Assembly (NCBI GenBank): GCA_023213315.1
Contig: JAKCPI010015589.1
Coordinates: forward strand, 1 to 64,000
Source: Euborellia annulipes
Taxonomy: Eukaryota; Arthropoda; Insecta; Dermaptera; Anisolabididae
Reading direction: 5' to 3'
Length of the DNA: 64,000 nucleotides
Positions within the stretch are counted from its first letter, which is position 1. Every line of letters begins with the position of its first letter. Below, in pieces: positions 20,425-32,036 of the stretch. The notes beneath the pieces are model-generated. The model was given only the letters and a program-made list of their open reading frames with translations, was not told the DNA's origin and made no database searches. Made by a program: the position numbers and the translations under genes.

Positions 20425-20700
20425 CCTCGGGGCATGGCGTAGAGGTTAGCGTGCTAACCTCATATACCAAACGTCGCGGGTTCGACCCCAGGCAGTCCGA
20501 TGATTTTATTTAAGCCATCTGGATACCAGATGGCTTAAATAAAAATGCCTGGACCCTAATATATATAAATTCATAAATAACGGTTATCGTAAATGTCTTA
20601 TATGGCCTGAGCTGCCGAAAAGACAGTGTGAAGTGTGTGTGAGTGTGAGTGTGAATGAGAAAAAAAGTGTGAATGTTTAAAAAAAAAAAAAAAAAAATTT
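20425..20700 (+). mobile_element. tRNA-derived SINE with 13-bp TSD
   Basis: Full-length copy with A box GGCGTAGAGGTTAGCG, B box GGGTTCGACCCC and an A-rich tail. Flanks AACTTTAGAAATT (20410-20422) and AACTTTAGGAATT (20707-20719) differ at one base. It forms an inverted pair with the SINE at 20047. Confidence 0.85.
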
Positions 20701-20737
20701 AAAATGAACTTTAGGAATTAATAACTCAAAAAGGATC

Positions 20738-21253
20738 AGGAAGATGTATGGCAGCCAGCAAGTGATAAAGAAACTATTTGATTATCGTCGACATTTCGGG
20801 ATCACGTCGATCGACCACGGTCATCAATACATTTTTATTTGGCGTTAATTCGGCAAAATACAAACAATTTTTACAAGTATTTTTTTATAAAAAACAAAAC
20901 ACTTACGATAAACTGTCATTGTTGCTTAGATAGATGCAATTTTGGTTCATACAAATATAAATACTTATATTTGCATATACCATTAGATGTATATGAGAAT
21001 TGCCGTAGGCGCATGGGCTATATTTTTAATTTGTGGCAAATGGGCCCGATCTAAGCAACAATAACAGTTTATCGTAACTGTTTTATTTTTTATAAAAAAA
21101 TACTTGTAAAAATTGTTTGTATTTTGCCGAATTAACACCAAATAAAAATGTTTTGATGACCGTAGGTCCTGAAGACGGGATCGACGTGATCCCGAAACGT
21201 CGACGATAATCAAATAGTTTCTTTATCACTTGCTGGCTGCCATACATCTTCCT
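20738..21253. mobile_element. foldback element bearing intact hammerhead
   Basis: Long arms run from AGGAAGATGTATGGCAGCCA to its inverse near 21235-21253 and include ATAAAAAATACTTGTAAAA-type and CAGTTTATCGTAA-type inner pairs. The loop region at 20930-21050 is unique. The right arm holds the hammerhead 21152-21214. Confidence 0.75.
21152..21214 (+). ncRNA. hammerhead ribozyme, intact, strong stem II
   Basis: CTGAAGA at 21169-21175. Stem II is a perfect 6-bp GGGATC/GATCCC with a GACGT loop, then GAAA at 21194-21197. Stem III is AC/GT and GTC ends at 21201. Stem I has GTC/GAC (21066-style 3 bp: 21166-21168 with 21202-21204), an internal loop, and distal TTTGAT/ATCAAA (21152-21157 with 21209-21214). 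It lies in the right arm of the foldback element 20738-21253; the left-arm copy has lost the CTGAAGA box. Confidence 0.75.
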
Positions 21254-21259
21254 ACTCCT

Positions 21260-21709
21260 AATAATTACCACTCAGCCATCGAAATTCTTCTATTTAACTC
21301 AAAAAGTTATAGGAATTTCGGGATGAAAATAATTTTCCTGTAATCCCGAAAGGTCCTCTTTATGCATATAAAATTTCATTTCAAACGGGAAATTTCCTAA
21401 ATAGAGCGTGACAGACAGACAGACGGATATTAGCGAATTATATATATAATATAGATAATAGCTGTAAAGTTAAGTAGAAAATTCGCAATTATTTACGAAT
21501 ATTTTAAATCATATTAGTGCATGTGTGCGTGTGTGTGTGTCGCAAATGAATTCTATCTTTTCATTTCTTCCCCAACAAAATGAATGGAGGGATTTTAGTT
21601 AGCAAAGTGCAAACTTAAAAGTTGCTTCATCAACAGTTTCAATCCCCTCACCCCCCCCTCCCCCCTCTCTTCTCCTCTAACTTGAGATTAAGGACCTTTC
21701 ACGAAAAAA

Positions 21710-21740
<31 letters not shown>

Positions 21741-21830
21741 TGAGGTCAACTTTTTAACCTCTCTTTTCTTAATTAACATATCATTTGGTTATTAATTTAA
21801 TAGATCTTATTCTCTTTTTTTTCATGATAA
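21260..21830. other. no gene seen; microsatellites
   Basis: (GACA)n at 21410-21424, (GT)n at 21528-21540 and (CT)n at 21713-21740. Confidence 0.4.
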
Positions 21831-21832
21831 AA

Positions 21833-22205
21833 AATCTGGTGTGACTGATTGACCTTCGGTAATCGAAAGTTGTGTTCTGTGCTTGTCACACCAGATTTAT
21901 CGTGTCGACATAAATATATAATTAGTTTCCACCGATATATTAAAATTACAAGATGTAAAGTTTATTAACATAGAAAAATATTTATATTCTGTTACCATAG
22001 CAACCATTTCTCCTATCTTCCTATGAAGTACAAGAGTAAAGTGGTCTTCAGGAGATTTCAAGGGCAAAATGAGAATATACAATTTAAAGATCATAAAAAA
22101 AAATAATTTATTTTTGAATTAAAAAAAAAAATCGTTGAAGCGAATTTCGCGAAAATCGAAAATAACTGAACAAGTACATCAGTAAAGTACTAGTACTCTT
22201 TAGTT
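21833..22205 (+). repeat. composite repeat, hairpin A half
   Basis: Hairpin A (shortened, TCTGGTGTGACTG ... GTCACACCAGATTT) through the CAACCATTTCTCCTATC and AGTACATCAGTAAAGTACTA landmarks; cut at about 22205. Confidence 0.7.
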
Positions 22206-22209
22206 AAAA

Positions 22210-23070
22210 AAAAATTTTTCACGCTCCAGGAAAGTGTCTTTTCTCCTATGTTTATAAATTTTACATTTTTAATTTTTTTTCCGCCGCAAGCGGGCCCGAG
22301 CCAGCAGGCGGGGGGGTCCAGGGAGCCAAAGTCAGGCAGCGCGGATAGTTTTTTTATGGCTTCTAATATTTAGGGCAGGGGTCTAAATGGCCATAGATGC
22401 CGAAAAAGAACTCCTTAAATAAAAAAATAAAATAAAACCGCCCCCACTGGCAAAATTGGATTAATCCGTCCCGGGAGAAGGGAAATAAGGAGGGGAGGGA
22501 GGGGATGTAGTTCTCTCGCCAGAGATAGCGCCACCATTGAAGCTAAATAAGCACATAGAGTTGCATCTTCAAAAGAAAGTAAACTTGCTGATAATAATTT
22601 GAAATTCGCCCCCCTTCCCCCACCTTAAAGAAAAACACAAAATTGAATTGAGAATGTGTCGTGTCGTGTTGTGTGTAGGAGGATAAATGCAACATTTCCT
22701 TTAAAAAAATAAAATAAAATAAAATAAAAGACAGACACGTCACAAATCACACGCAAAGGTCAACTCTCTTTTATATTAAAAAAAATAAATAAATAAATAA
22801 AAAAAATCAATGACAGATTTGGTATATTTTGTTATTCTAAAGTGTCTGTATGTGTCTTCACAACACACAAAGGAATTCAAAAGAAAAGAACAGAGAGAGA
22901 GAGAGAGAGAGAGACCTTTGACCACAGCATCAGGAAGTATTTTATCTTTTATACAGATGATGTTGTAATTTTGTATAAGATGAGGAATTTTTTGATAGGT
23001 GATGTTTAGGACTTAATTCAATTCTTCTTCTTTTGTTTCATATAAATTATAATGTTTTTTATTAAAAAAA
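22210..23070. other. no gene seen; low-complexity
   Basis: A GC-rich Helitron-like patch CCGCAAGCGGGCCCGAGCCAG at 22282 (20-bp core), purine tracts at 22480-22505, (AAAT)n at 22708-22727 and (GA)n at 22891-22912. Confidence 0.4.
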
Positions 23071-23075
23071 AAAAA

Positions 23076-23790
23076 CCTGGTGTGATGGTGACACAGCACA
23101 CAACTTTCTCTTACCTTCACTAATTGGAAGGTGTATTCTGTGCTTGTCACCAAATTTTTTGTGTCGACGCATATTTAGTTTCCGCCGATAAAATTTTTTT
23201 TTTTTTTTAACACTCACACACACATTCACACAATCTTTTCGGCAACTCAGGCCATATAAGACTTTTACGATAACTCTTAGTCACTATATATATTTGGGGT
23301 CCATTTGGTATCCAAATGGCTTAAATAAAATCATCGGACTTCCTGGGATCCGAACCCGCGACCCTTGGCATACAACGTCAGCACGCTAACCCCTACACCA
23401 AGCCCGCCGAAATATTAGTATTCACGATGTAAAATTTATAAACATGGGAAAATATTTATATTTTGTTACCATGGCAACCATTTCTCTTATTTTTTCCTAT
23501 GAAGTACAAGAGTAAAGTGGTCTTCGAAAAATTTCAAGGGCAAAATGAGAATATACATTTTCAAGAGTATCTAAAAAATAATTGATTTTTGAATTTTAAT
23601 TAAAATCGTTGTAAAGAATTTCGAGAAAATTGGAAAAAACTGAAAAAGTAGCTACATCAGCAAAGTAGTAGTACTCTTTGGCCGATTTTGTTCAAAAGCT
23701 TCGTGTCACGTCCCAGGGGGGTGCCTTATTTAAATATAAAATTTCAACTTCGTAGCTCTTTTAGTTCCTGAGATATTTTCTTTTTTTGAT
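23076..23790 (+). repeat. composite repeat with SINE insertion
   Basis: Hairpin A at 23080-23165. A SINE (23192-23405) has inserted at TTCCGCCGATA, leaving CCGCCGATAA / CGCCGAAAT flanks. The copy then continues to the GATATTTTC landmark. It lacks hairpin B. Confidence 0.7.
23192..23405 (-). mobile_element. tRNA-derived SINE
   Basis: Reversed copy with poly-T, (CA)n, AGCC/GGCT pair and GATCCGAACCCGCGACC B box, inserted in the composite repeat. Confidence 0.75.
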
Positions 23791-23794
23791 TTTC

Positions 23795-25250
23795 AAAAAA
23801 AAAAAAAAAAAAAAAAAAAATATTTTTAGATTAATCGCATTAAATAAAAGATATTTTAAAAAAATTCGCTCTATATCTTATAGATAATTAAATTAGTAAT
23901 CATTGTGTTAAAGAATAATTAATTTTTTGCCTTTAATTTATTAACTGGAATCTTTCAAATGAAATGGGAAAAACTAACGCCATCTCTTGCCGACCAGAGT
24001 AACCAGCTTCTGAATCAACTACTAATGGTTTTTCGAGACGCGCACGTTAATTTAAAATTTTTTAAAAATTTGCTAGTGATTTTATTTAAAAAATTTTTTT
24101 AGGCTATATAGTAGATTTGTTTTATACTATATGAAGGAAATAATTATTTTTAATTTTCTTTAATTTTTTGAAGGGAGATTGTCCCCCCCCCCTGATTCAA
24201 ATTCGTTCCGGGGCCCCTGGGTAGGGGTAAGCTATCAAAACGACCCTTAGAAAATTCCTAAAACACATAGTATTAAACAATAATTTAGTTAAAATGCTTT
24301 TTAAATACTCTTTGAAGGATTAATCTCAATAGCGAAGTTGGTACACCTGGAAAATCATTCGAAACAATTAGAAGAGAAATCTAACAAAATGACATCAAAT
24401 AAAATAATTTATTTTGTTTATTTCAACAAAATCAAAATAATTTTATAATATTAAAATTTACTCCTTTTAAATTTAAAAAAAAAAAAAAACTTAATACCAA
24501 CTGTTACTAAACAAAATCCCCAAGCAAAAGAGAAATGACCTCCCAAACAGTAGAAAGAATAAGTATTTTTACACTTTCTAGGGTTAATCCTTCTCTTCTT
24601 AAATAACGTTGAAAACAAACAAGAGAGAGGGAAATCCTGACTGAGATTAATCCCATAGAGACAAGTTTAACACGATTAAAGAAAGAGACATGGTTAAAAA
24701 TTCATCATTTAGCTTTTAATAAGAAATAATCCTATTGAATACGACGAGCGAGTGCCACACACACACACACGCACACAATAAAAGCATCTCTCTCTCTCTC
24801 TCTCTTGACATTTTAGGGGATTAAGTTTTGTTGCTTTTAAAGCCTGATTATTCTCTCTGCTCTTTTTTTTAACTTTTTATTTCCAATGACAAGCCAAAGG
24901 TGAGGTGGGTAATATTTTAATTATAATAGTTACAAAATACTTTTTAATTTTATTAAAAAATGTGTATCAAAATGTGTATTTATATCAAATTTTTTATATG
25001 ATATTTACAGTATATATAGCAAGGGCGTATATAAGAGGGGCCAAGGATGCCCCCCCCCCCCGATATTTAATTTCGTCTTCCTAAAAAAAGGTAAAATAAA
25101 TGCCATGACAGAGGGAAAAAATTTTTCCGAAATTTTGCCGCCCTGCGGAAAAATTTAATTTCGTCAAAAAAAAATTCCCTGGCACCATTGCCTTATGTCT
25201 TCTAGCGAGATTAATCATAGCTTTTTATGACAAAATTGAGGGCTATTTGT
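23795..25250. other. no gene seen; runs and microsatellites
   Basis: (A)25 at 23796, a C run at 24184, (CA)n at 24757-24776 and (CT)n at 24787-24806. GCAAGGGCGTATATAAGAGG at 25019 resembles a transposon end but its partner is unclear. Confidence 0.4.
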
Positions 25251-25267
25251 TTTTTTGACACCGCGTG

Positions 25268-25306
25268 GTCCTGAAGAAGAAGTCGTTTTGGCTTTGAAAC
25301 GTCGAC
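25268..25306 (+). ncRNA. hammerhead ribozyme motif
   Basis: CTGAAGA at 25271-25277. Stem II is GAAGTC/GGCTTT (with G-T pairs) and loop GTTTT, then GAAA at 25296-25299. Stem III is AC/GT, then GTC, and stem I GTC/GAC. It is related to the copy at 2083-2118 (GGAGTC/GGCTTC); base changes between them keep most pairs. Confidence 0.5.
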
Positions 25307-26217
25307 TTATAGTATAGCGGACGGAAGTAATCCAAATAAATTGCTTGATCATCAGCTTCTCAAAAATACAATTTAAATAAAACAAAGACAAAAATGTCGA
25401 AATTTTATTTATTAACGCCAAATTTCTAAAATTTTAAAATAATCTTTCCCATTTTAGTTTTTCTCTGTTTATTTTATTAGAAATTCTTATAAAAAAACAA
25501 AATTTGTAATTAATATCCAACAAATTATGCTGATTTGTCCCCTCAAATTGAAAATCGACATATTGCCCCTACCACTTTTAGTGTTTAGTTTAGACAAGAA
25601 AAAGGTTTTAAAATATTTATTTAGGGGTATCAGCTTGCAATTAAAGACATTAAATAGTTAGAAAAGTGAACATGTTGCAACCATGAGAATTTCCATAAAT
25701 ATTAGATGAAATATGAAAAAAAAAAAAAACCTAACTTGGCTCATTGTTAAGGGGCTACGGGAGCGAAGATGCTACGCATGTTTTTCCCGATAAGATGGCG
25801 TTGTGTGTCATTAAAAGTATGCCCAAAAATCAAGTAATTAAAAAATTTGCCAAGAGATGTCAGAATGGTAGCTAATAATATTTAATGCATTTGGTTGATT
25901 TTCATTGATCTTTTAACAATAAATGTTATTATATATTATGTATCTTTTATAAAAGCATAAAAATATAAATATAGGCCAGATATAGGCTATTAGGGGATCG
26001 CCTGTTAGACTAGCCTGCCATCTATTGCAAGAATGCTGAACTAATTTGACAGTTGATTTTTAAATAAATCATCTAATCTTATTTTAAAAATTTCTTAATT
26101 AATATGTGATTAATAATAACAATAAATTCATTTTTAAATTTAAAAAAAAATTAAAGATTTTTGGGACAGATTGTTTTTTTTGTATTTGCTTGATAACAAA
26201 AAAATTAATTACGATAA

Positions 26218-26765
26218 TTTTTACTTTCTCGTACCCTATAAATGAAATATATAGAGAGAGAAAGTATTGCGATCATGTCAAAAATTCGATGTCGAGATTT
26301 TGATGGATATACATGTTTTGAGGTCCCCTGAGTCCAAAAAAGTGGGTCCCGCAAATTGGTCTGTGTGTGTGTGTGTATGTATGTGTGTCTGTGTGTATGT
26401 ATGTATGTATGTGTGTGTGGACAGATTTTTAGCATGAAGGAGTTGAGCTAGCGGATTGAAATTTTATATTTAACTTAGGTACCTTTGAAGAATCTCAAAA
26501 TAAGCTTTTGAACAAAATCGGCCAAAAAGTACTAGTACTTTACTGATGTACTTTTTCAGTTTTTTTTGGATTTTCTCAAAATTCCCTCCAAGGATTTTTT
26601 TTTAAATTCATAAATGAACTATTTTTTAGATGCTCTTTAAAATGTATATTCTCATTTTGCCGTTGAAATCTTCTGAAGACCACTTTACTCTTGTTCTTCA
26701 TAGGAAAGATAGAAATGGTTGCCATGGTAACGGAATTTAAATCTTTTTCTTTTTATTAGATTAAA
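26218..26765 (-). repeat. composite repeat, hairpin B side
   Basis: Reversed copy starting with hairpin B (ACTTTCTCGTACCCTATAAA ... GAGAGAAAGTA) and running through (GT)n to GGTTGCCATGGTAACG. Hairpin A is missing. Confidence 0.7.
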
Positions 26766-26795
26766 AATCAATTATTATTTAAATTCCCATTTTTA

Positions 26796-27488
26796 CTTTC
26801 TCTTACCTATGTATATATGTAATATATATATAGAGAGAAAGTATTGGATTCATGTCAAAAATTCGATGTCGAGATTTTGATGGATCTTCACGTTTTGAGG
26901 TCCCCTGAATCCAAAAAAGTGGTTTTCGCGACATGGTCTGTCTGTGGGTGGGTGGGTGGGTGGGTGGGTGGGTGGGTGGGTGGGTGTGTCTGTGTTCAAT
27001 TTTAAGCATGAAGGAATTGAGCTACGAGGTTGAAATTCTATATTTAACTTAAACACCTCCCGGGACCGGAAAAATAAGCTTTTAATCAAAATCGGCCAAA
27101 GATTACTAGTACTTTACTGATGTACTTTTTCAGTTTTTTTCGATTTTCTCAAAATTTGCTCCAACGATTTTTTTTAAAATTCAAAAATCAATTATTTTTT
27201 AGATGCTCTTTAAAATGTATATTCTCATTTTGCGATTGAAACCTTCTGAAGACCACTTTACTCTTGTATTTCATAGGGAAGATAGGAGAAATGGTTGCCA
27301 TGGTAACAAAATATAAATATTTTCCCATACTTATAAATTTTACATCTGAATTCAAATGTTCCGTACTGTCGGGAACTAAATACATGTCGACACCAAAAAT
27401 CTGGTGTGACAAGCACAGTACACAACTTTCGATTACCGAAGGTAAGAGAAAGTTGTGTGCTGTGCGCCAGTCACACCAGATTTTTTTT
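26796..27488 (-). repeat. composite two-hairpin repeat, complete
   Basis: Hairpin B at 26796-26845, a (GGTG)n microsatellite at 26945-26988 in the variable middle, all inner landmarks, and hairpin A at 27396-27485. Confidence 0.75.
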
Positions 27489-27837
27489 AAAATTTATTTG
27501 TGTCTTTAATTGTTTCAAAGAAAACATATATGTCTCTCTCTCACTTGCAAGCATTATCGTCTCTCTCTACTCTTTTTAAATTCCCTTTCCACCTTATCTT
27601 CGCAAGGAACAATGTTAATTTCCTATAGGGATTTGTATGTTAATTTCGATTCAAAAGGGGGTCCCCTTTAGAACTTTTTAGGCATTTAAAATTTTTTTTT
27701 CCAATTCTTATGAAATTTTGTATTTATTTACGATTCTATATTGTGTATAAAATGTCCAAATATGAGATTAAAATTTTGAAAAATAACCATAGTTTATTTG
27801 AAGCAGTCAACATTTAAAATGCAAGTTTGAAACTAAG

Positions 27838-27962
27838 GTGCTATCGGAAACTAAATATATCTCGACACAAAAAATCTGGTGTGACCAGCACAGTGCGCAA
27901 CTTTCTCTTACCGAAGGGTAAGAGAAAGTTGTGTGCTGTGCGCCAGTCACACCAGATTTTTT
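27838..27962 (-). repeat. composite repeat, hairpin A end
   Basis: AACTAAATATATCTCGACAC then hairpin A with near-perfect arms (27873-27960). Confidence 0.65.
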
Positions 27963-28119
27963 AATAAGTCATTAAACAAATTATAGCTCGATGTCCCAAT
28001 AATCTCTTGTGAATTTAATTCATTTAAAAAAAAACCGCATTGAAAAATTCCTTATAGTCTAATAGTCTAGTTTTTTTTTTTTTTTTAATGTACGTTTAGA
28101 CGTCGCTCCTGAACCCCCT

Positions 28120-28545
28120 TAACAATCGGCTTCCAACACGGTATTAAATTTCGAATCATCAACTGTTCTTGTTGTTACCAACCTAACAGTTGCAAGTCTA
28201 GTGGTTGTTTAAAAATGAGGGTGCGGACGTTTGCCACTCGCGGATCTTTGCCCCACCTTATTGAGAGAAAGTAAAAAAAAAAAATAGATAATTTTTTTTT
28301 TCATTCTAACATCATCTACCCACGCTAAACAATGATGATGGTGATGATGATGATGATGATGATGATGGCTCAAGGGCTGCAAGCTTTTCCCATTTAAGAG
28401 AGGGTTGGTTGTCCACTAATTGAATTGCCTCTGGCTCATTAGAATTAGAGCCAATGAATAATTTTTTTTTTTTTTTTTTAATGAATTCTTTCTTTCTCTA
28501 GTCAATAATTCCTCCTCCCGCTTTTATTTTGTTAAATGATTCAAA
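28120..28545. other. no gene seen; (GAT)n
   Basis: (GAT)n at 28333-28368. A unique patch at 28125-28260 has no convincing frame. Confidence 0.4.
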
Positions 28546-28547
28546 AC

Positions 28548-28660
28548 CCTCGGGCATGGTGTAGTTGGTAGCGCGCCTGCCTTGTATACCAGGGGTCGAG
28601 GGTTCGGATCCCAGACAGTCCTTTGATTTTATTTAAGCCATTTGGGTACCAAATTTATTT
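28548..28660 (+). mobile_element. tRNA-derived SINE, head only
   Basis: A box GGTGTAGTTGGTAGCGCG and B box GAGGGTTCGGATCCC, ending after AAGCCATTTGGGTACC. Closest to the copy at 245. Confidence 0.65.
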
Positions 28661-28689
28661 TCCATATGACAAATATGACATCATTGTGT

Positions 28690-29640
28690 AAAGTAGAATC
28701 GAGTGAAGAATACAGTAACTACGATTTCATTAATATTGTCAAGTTTTTCAGGGATAATACTCCTTCCCTTATCTTTTATTAGTTTAAAAAAAGGTGGCGG
28801 AAATTTATAGGAGATATAAACTAATTAAATTTTGAAGAAATACGAAAGCCACATTAAGCATTAAAAAATGTATTTTTACTTACTTTTTTGGGTTTTTTTT
28901 TCTTTCTCCATTGTAATTTATATGACAAAAATCTTGTGCACACCTAATTTGAATGAGATAACTAAAAAAAAAAAATAAATTAAATAAAGATGAAAAGATA
29001 ATTAATAATTTTAATAAAAATTGTTTGTTTATTTTTTTAATAATGGACGATAAAGGAGCTAACTTCAAGATAATTAAAAAAAACCAAAGAATAATTTTTT
29101 TTTTATAAATTTAAGAGAGTTACCAATCAGCGAGCCTGGGGAGGGTTGCATACCTAGGGGTTCCCTGCAGGCTCTTTTAAATATAATTCGGAGGTCCGAG
29201 GACCCAGGGATTCCCTGGAAGTTGATGTTCTGTAGCAAACTCAAGCCTTTTTCTAGAAAAAAAAGTCAGTGAATACTATTAATTCAACAATAAGTGAGCT
29301 CCTTTATCTTTCAATTATCATTAAAAATATTAATTATTTTATCAACTCTATTTTATTAATTTCTTTAATTATACCGATCAGAATAGGTCAGGCGCAAGGG
29401 TTTTGTCATCTCAATTACAATTGTGAAGGAAAAAAAGTAAGTAATAATATATTTTTTTTAAATTGTTAATGTGGCCTTCGTATTTCTTCAAAATGTTCGT
29501 TATTTTTGCATATATCTCGCTCAAATTGGCTTTCCGCCATCTTTTTTAAACTAATAAAAGTAAGGGAGGAAAATCTTGCCAATTTAATGAAATTTTAGAT
29601 TCCGTATTCTTCACATTAGCCAATAAAAAACTACCTTTAC
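28690..29640. mobile_element. large diverged foldback
   Basis: Arms of about 380 bp. Left TTTATTAGTTTAAAAAAGGT / GGCGG and GAAATACGAAAGCCACATTA are inverted at 29460-29570; GGAGCTAAC at 29056 pairs with GAGCTCC at 29292. The loop (29110-29230) is GC-richer and has repeated GGGGTTCCCTG / GGGATTCCCTGG blocks. Confidence 0.55.
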
Positions 29641-29831
29641 AATCCCTTTAATGCTAATATATTGTATTAAATTCAGGAATAGAAAAATTGGTGTTGCCAT
29701 TCTTGATTTACTAATGGAAAATTCGAGTGTCATGTGGTGTGTTTATCTCACGAGATTTTTTTTTTTATTGACTTTATTCATGGATTCTACTAAATATCTC
29801 GACAAAAAATTCTGGTGTGATATGAATAATA

Positions 29832-30590
29832 TCTATTTATATAATAATGGAGTGTCCGTCTGTCTGTCTGTCATGCTCAGTTTGACCAAACTCCCATTGG
29901 AATTTTGAAACGAAATTTTACAGTCTTATAGAGGATGTTATGGAGAGTCCAGAAAAAATACTCGGTCCCAGTATTTAAATATTCGAAGGTAATGGATATA
30001 CTAAACGAAAAAATATAAAATTAAGAGAGTATTGTCAGACATCATTTGAGTATTTAAATGCACTTTATGCTGATCGATAAATAAAACGAAGAAGAAGAAG
30101 ACAGGATATGTATGCAAGAGGAGAAGCAGGCAATTGAAGAGAGAAAACGTGTCTTGAGGTTTAAGACGTATATATACTAGCATACCAACTAACTAACCAA
30201 GACAAGGAAGGAAGGCTACGCCAAATTCTAAACCACATCAAGGCTAAGCCAACAACAATAAATTGTGCTGGTGTCCGTCTGTCTGTCTGTGCTGTATTTT
30301 TCTTTGCTGTCTATGATGCTCTGTTCAGGAAAAATACTCCCCAAATGGGGAGGCTCAAAAAATCCATTGGGTTCTTGGAAAATCAAATTAAAATTATAAC
30401 AATTAAATTAATTAATTCTCTCAAATGAAAGATAATAAAAATCGTTTTATAAATAATTACAATAAATTGTGTCTATTGTAAAAAGAGGTTTAAAAAAAAA
30501 AAAAAAATTCCTCTTTACAAACTTTTATATGAAGTGTAACAAAGTATAATCGATAAAGTTAACAAAAGATAAAACGAAGTCGATACTTAA
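29832..30590 (+). other. possible Helitron 5' end, otherwise nothing
   Basis: TCTATTTATATAATAATGGA then GTGTCCGTCTGTCTGTC resembles a Helitron 5' terminus. A second GTGTCCGTCTGTCTGTC lies at 30272. No matching CTRR hairpin end was found. Confidence 0.3.
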
Positions 30591-30596
30591 ACAATG

Positions 30597-31236
30597 TACA
30601 CTCACTGGTCGAAAAAAATGGACTTCAATTGAATTAAAAAGTGAACCCTATCTACGAGAAGCTTATGTATCCTCTCTGAACATCTGGTCAGGGGCACTAA
30701 CCTTATTAAATATTATAAAAAAAAAAATATTTCTAGAATCTCATATCTTTCTTTATACTTGTAAAAGAAAAAGTTCATTTTTTTCGACCAGTGAGTGTAC
30801 TAGTGTTTTTTCTTTGCTTTCATAATTTCGTTAATAATTATCAGATTTTTATGAATGAATGATTTTTAGAAAGCCAAAGAACTATAGAATATCATAAATA
30901 TATGTTTTTTGCATTCAGGGATATCTAAAATTGTATGACCAAAGCAAAAAAAAATCTTAAAAATTTCGATTTTTCTAAACTTTTGCAGCACGTCTAAATG
31001 ACCTAACTATCTGCATAATTTGACGGGGAGTCCCGTTAAAAATAATTTGAACATTTTAAATAAAAGCCGTTTTAGAGCACATTTTCTATTAAAATCTATT
31101 TTGCTCTATATCTCTAAAACTGTGCCTGAGGGGCAAAACTGAAATGATATTTGAATTCAGCATGAAAAATACTTCTAGAATTTCATATCTTCATTCTTGT
31201 GAAAGAAAAAAAGTTCATTTTTTGTCGACTAGTGTA
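30597..31236. mobile_element. foldback-type DNA element, copy 2
   Basis: Shares with 16946-17650 the ends CACTCACTGGTCGAAAAAAA and TTTTGTCGACTAGTG, plus inner landmarks (AGAAAGCCAAAGAACTATAG, CTGTGCCTGAGGGGCAAAAC) in inverted order. No coding capacity. Confidence 0.6.
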
Positions 31237-31241
31237 ATTAG

Positions 31242-31910
31242 TAGGGCTCGGATTTATAGGCACTAAAAATCTTTAAAATAGGCAGGCAACTAAGCACTAA
31301 AAATTATTAAAATAGGCACTTAAAAAGGCATTTATTGTAAAAATAGGCACTTAAAAAGGCACTTAAAAGGCAGAAATTAAGAAATAATATAAAAAATTTT
31401 AAAAATTTGTCTTATTTTTGGTAATCTGGTGTGACTGGTCGCACAGCACACAATTTTTTCTTAATTTCGGTAATTTAAAGGCGCATTCTGTACTTGTTTG
31501 GCAGAATATAAATAGAAATCAAATTTTTAAGTACTAATTTTTAAAATTTTATATTAAAAATAAATTTTTTTTTTTTTAAAAGTATTTTTTTTTTCAAATC
31601 TCGGGGGGGGGGTAATTACTCCTTCCCCCCCCTTGAAAAATTTTCTTGATAATTCAAAAAATTTTAAATTTACCCTAAGTATAGCTCGTAAAAAATTGAA
31701 ATTGGCTATTTTAACCTAAAATAGGCACTAAAAAAGGCATTTATAGATGAAATAGGCACTAAAACCCAAAATCGGCGAAAATAGGCATTATAGGCACTAA
31801 CAAATGCCTCTTATTTTATTCAGAATTTCATGAAACATATACATATTATATTGGCCTAAATTTTAAGCCATAAATTAAAAAAAGGCAAATAGGGCGAAAT
31901 CCGAGCCCTA
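31242..31910 (+). mobile_element. hAT-type MITE, copy 1
   Basis: The ends TAGGGCTCGGATTT and AAATCCGAGCCCTA are inverted. The flanks GTAATTAG and GTAATTGG are an 8-bp duplication with one mismatch. The interior is a string of AGGCACTTAAAAAGGCA blocks and holds an old hairpin A copy at 31424-31500. Confidence 0.8.
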
Positions 31911-32036
31911 GTAATTGGACATTTGCTTAAGTGGCCAACAAGGCGCCTCTGAAGAAGGTCACCGAAACATTGTGTTTTATACAAATAAAAGTTTACCTGA
32001 AATCAATTTTAACTGATTCAAAGTTAATGTAATCAC

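Larger units (their letters stand above)
25751..28118. mobile_element. TTAA-flanked (piggyBac-like) MITE, copy 1, interrupted
   Basis: The left end GGGGCTACGGGAGCGAAGAT and the inverted right end GTCGCTCCTGAACCCCC are both flanked by TTAA (25747, 28119). A 1.74-kb tract of composite repeats (26218-27960) splits it inside ACGATAATTTTTT; the empty site is seen in the copies at 42945 and 52805. A TTAA target is typical of piggyBac; no transposase is present. Confidence 0.7.

Noticed and set aside
27264..27509. Protein-coding family recurring across the window (peptides like MVAMVTKYKYF)
   Set aside because: The peptides come from the composite repeat's GTTACCATGGCAACCAT and hairpin A segments; the frame is not kept between copies.
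28333..28368. CRISPR-like array
   Set aside because: It is a (GAT)n microsatellite with no spacers; the genome is eukaryotic.
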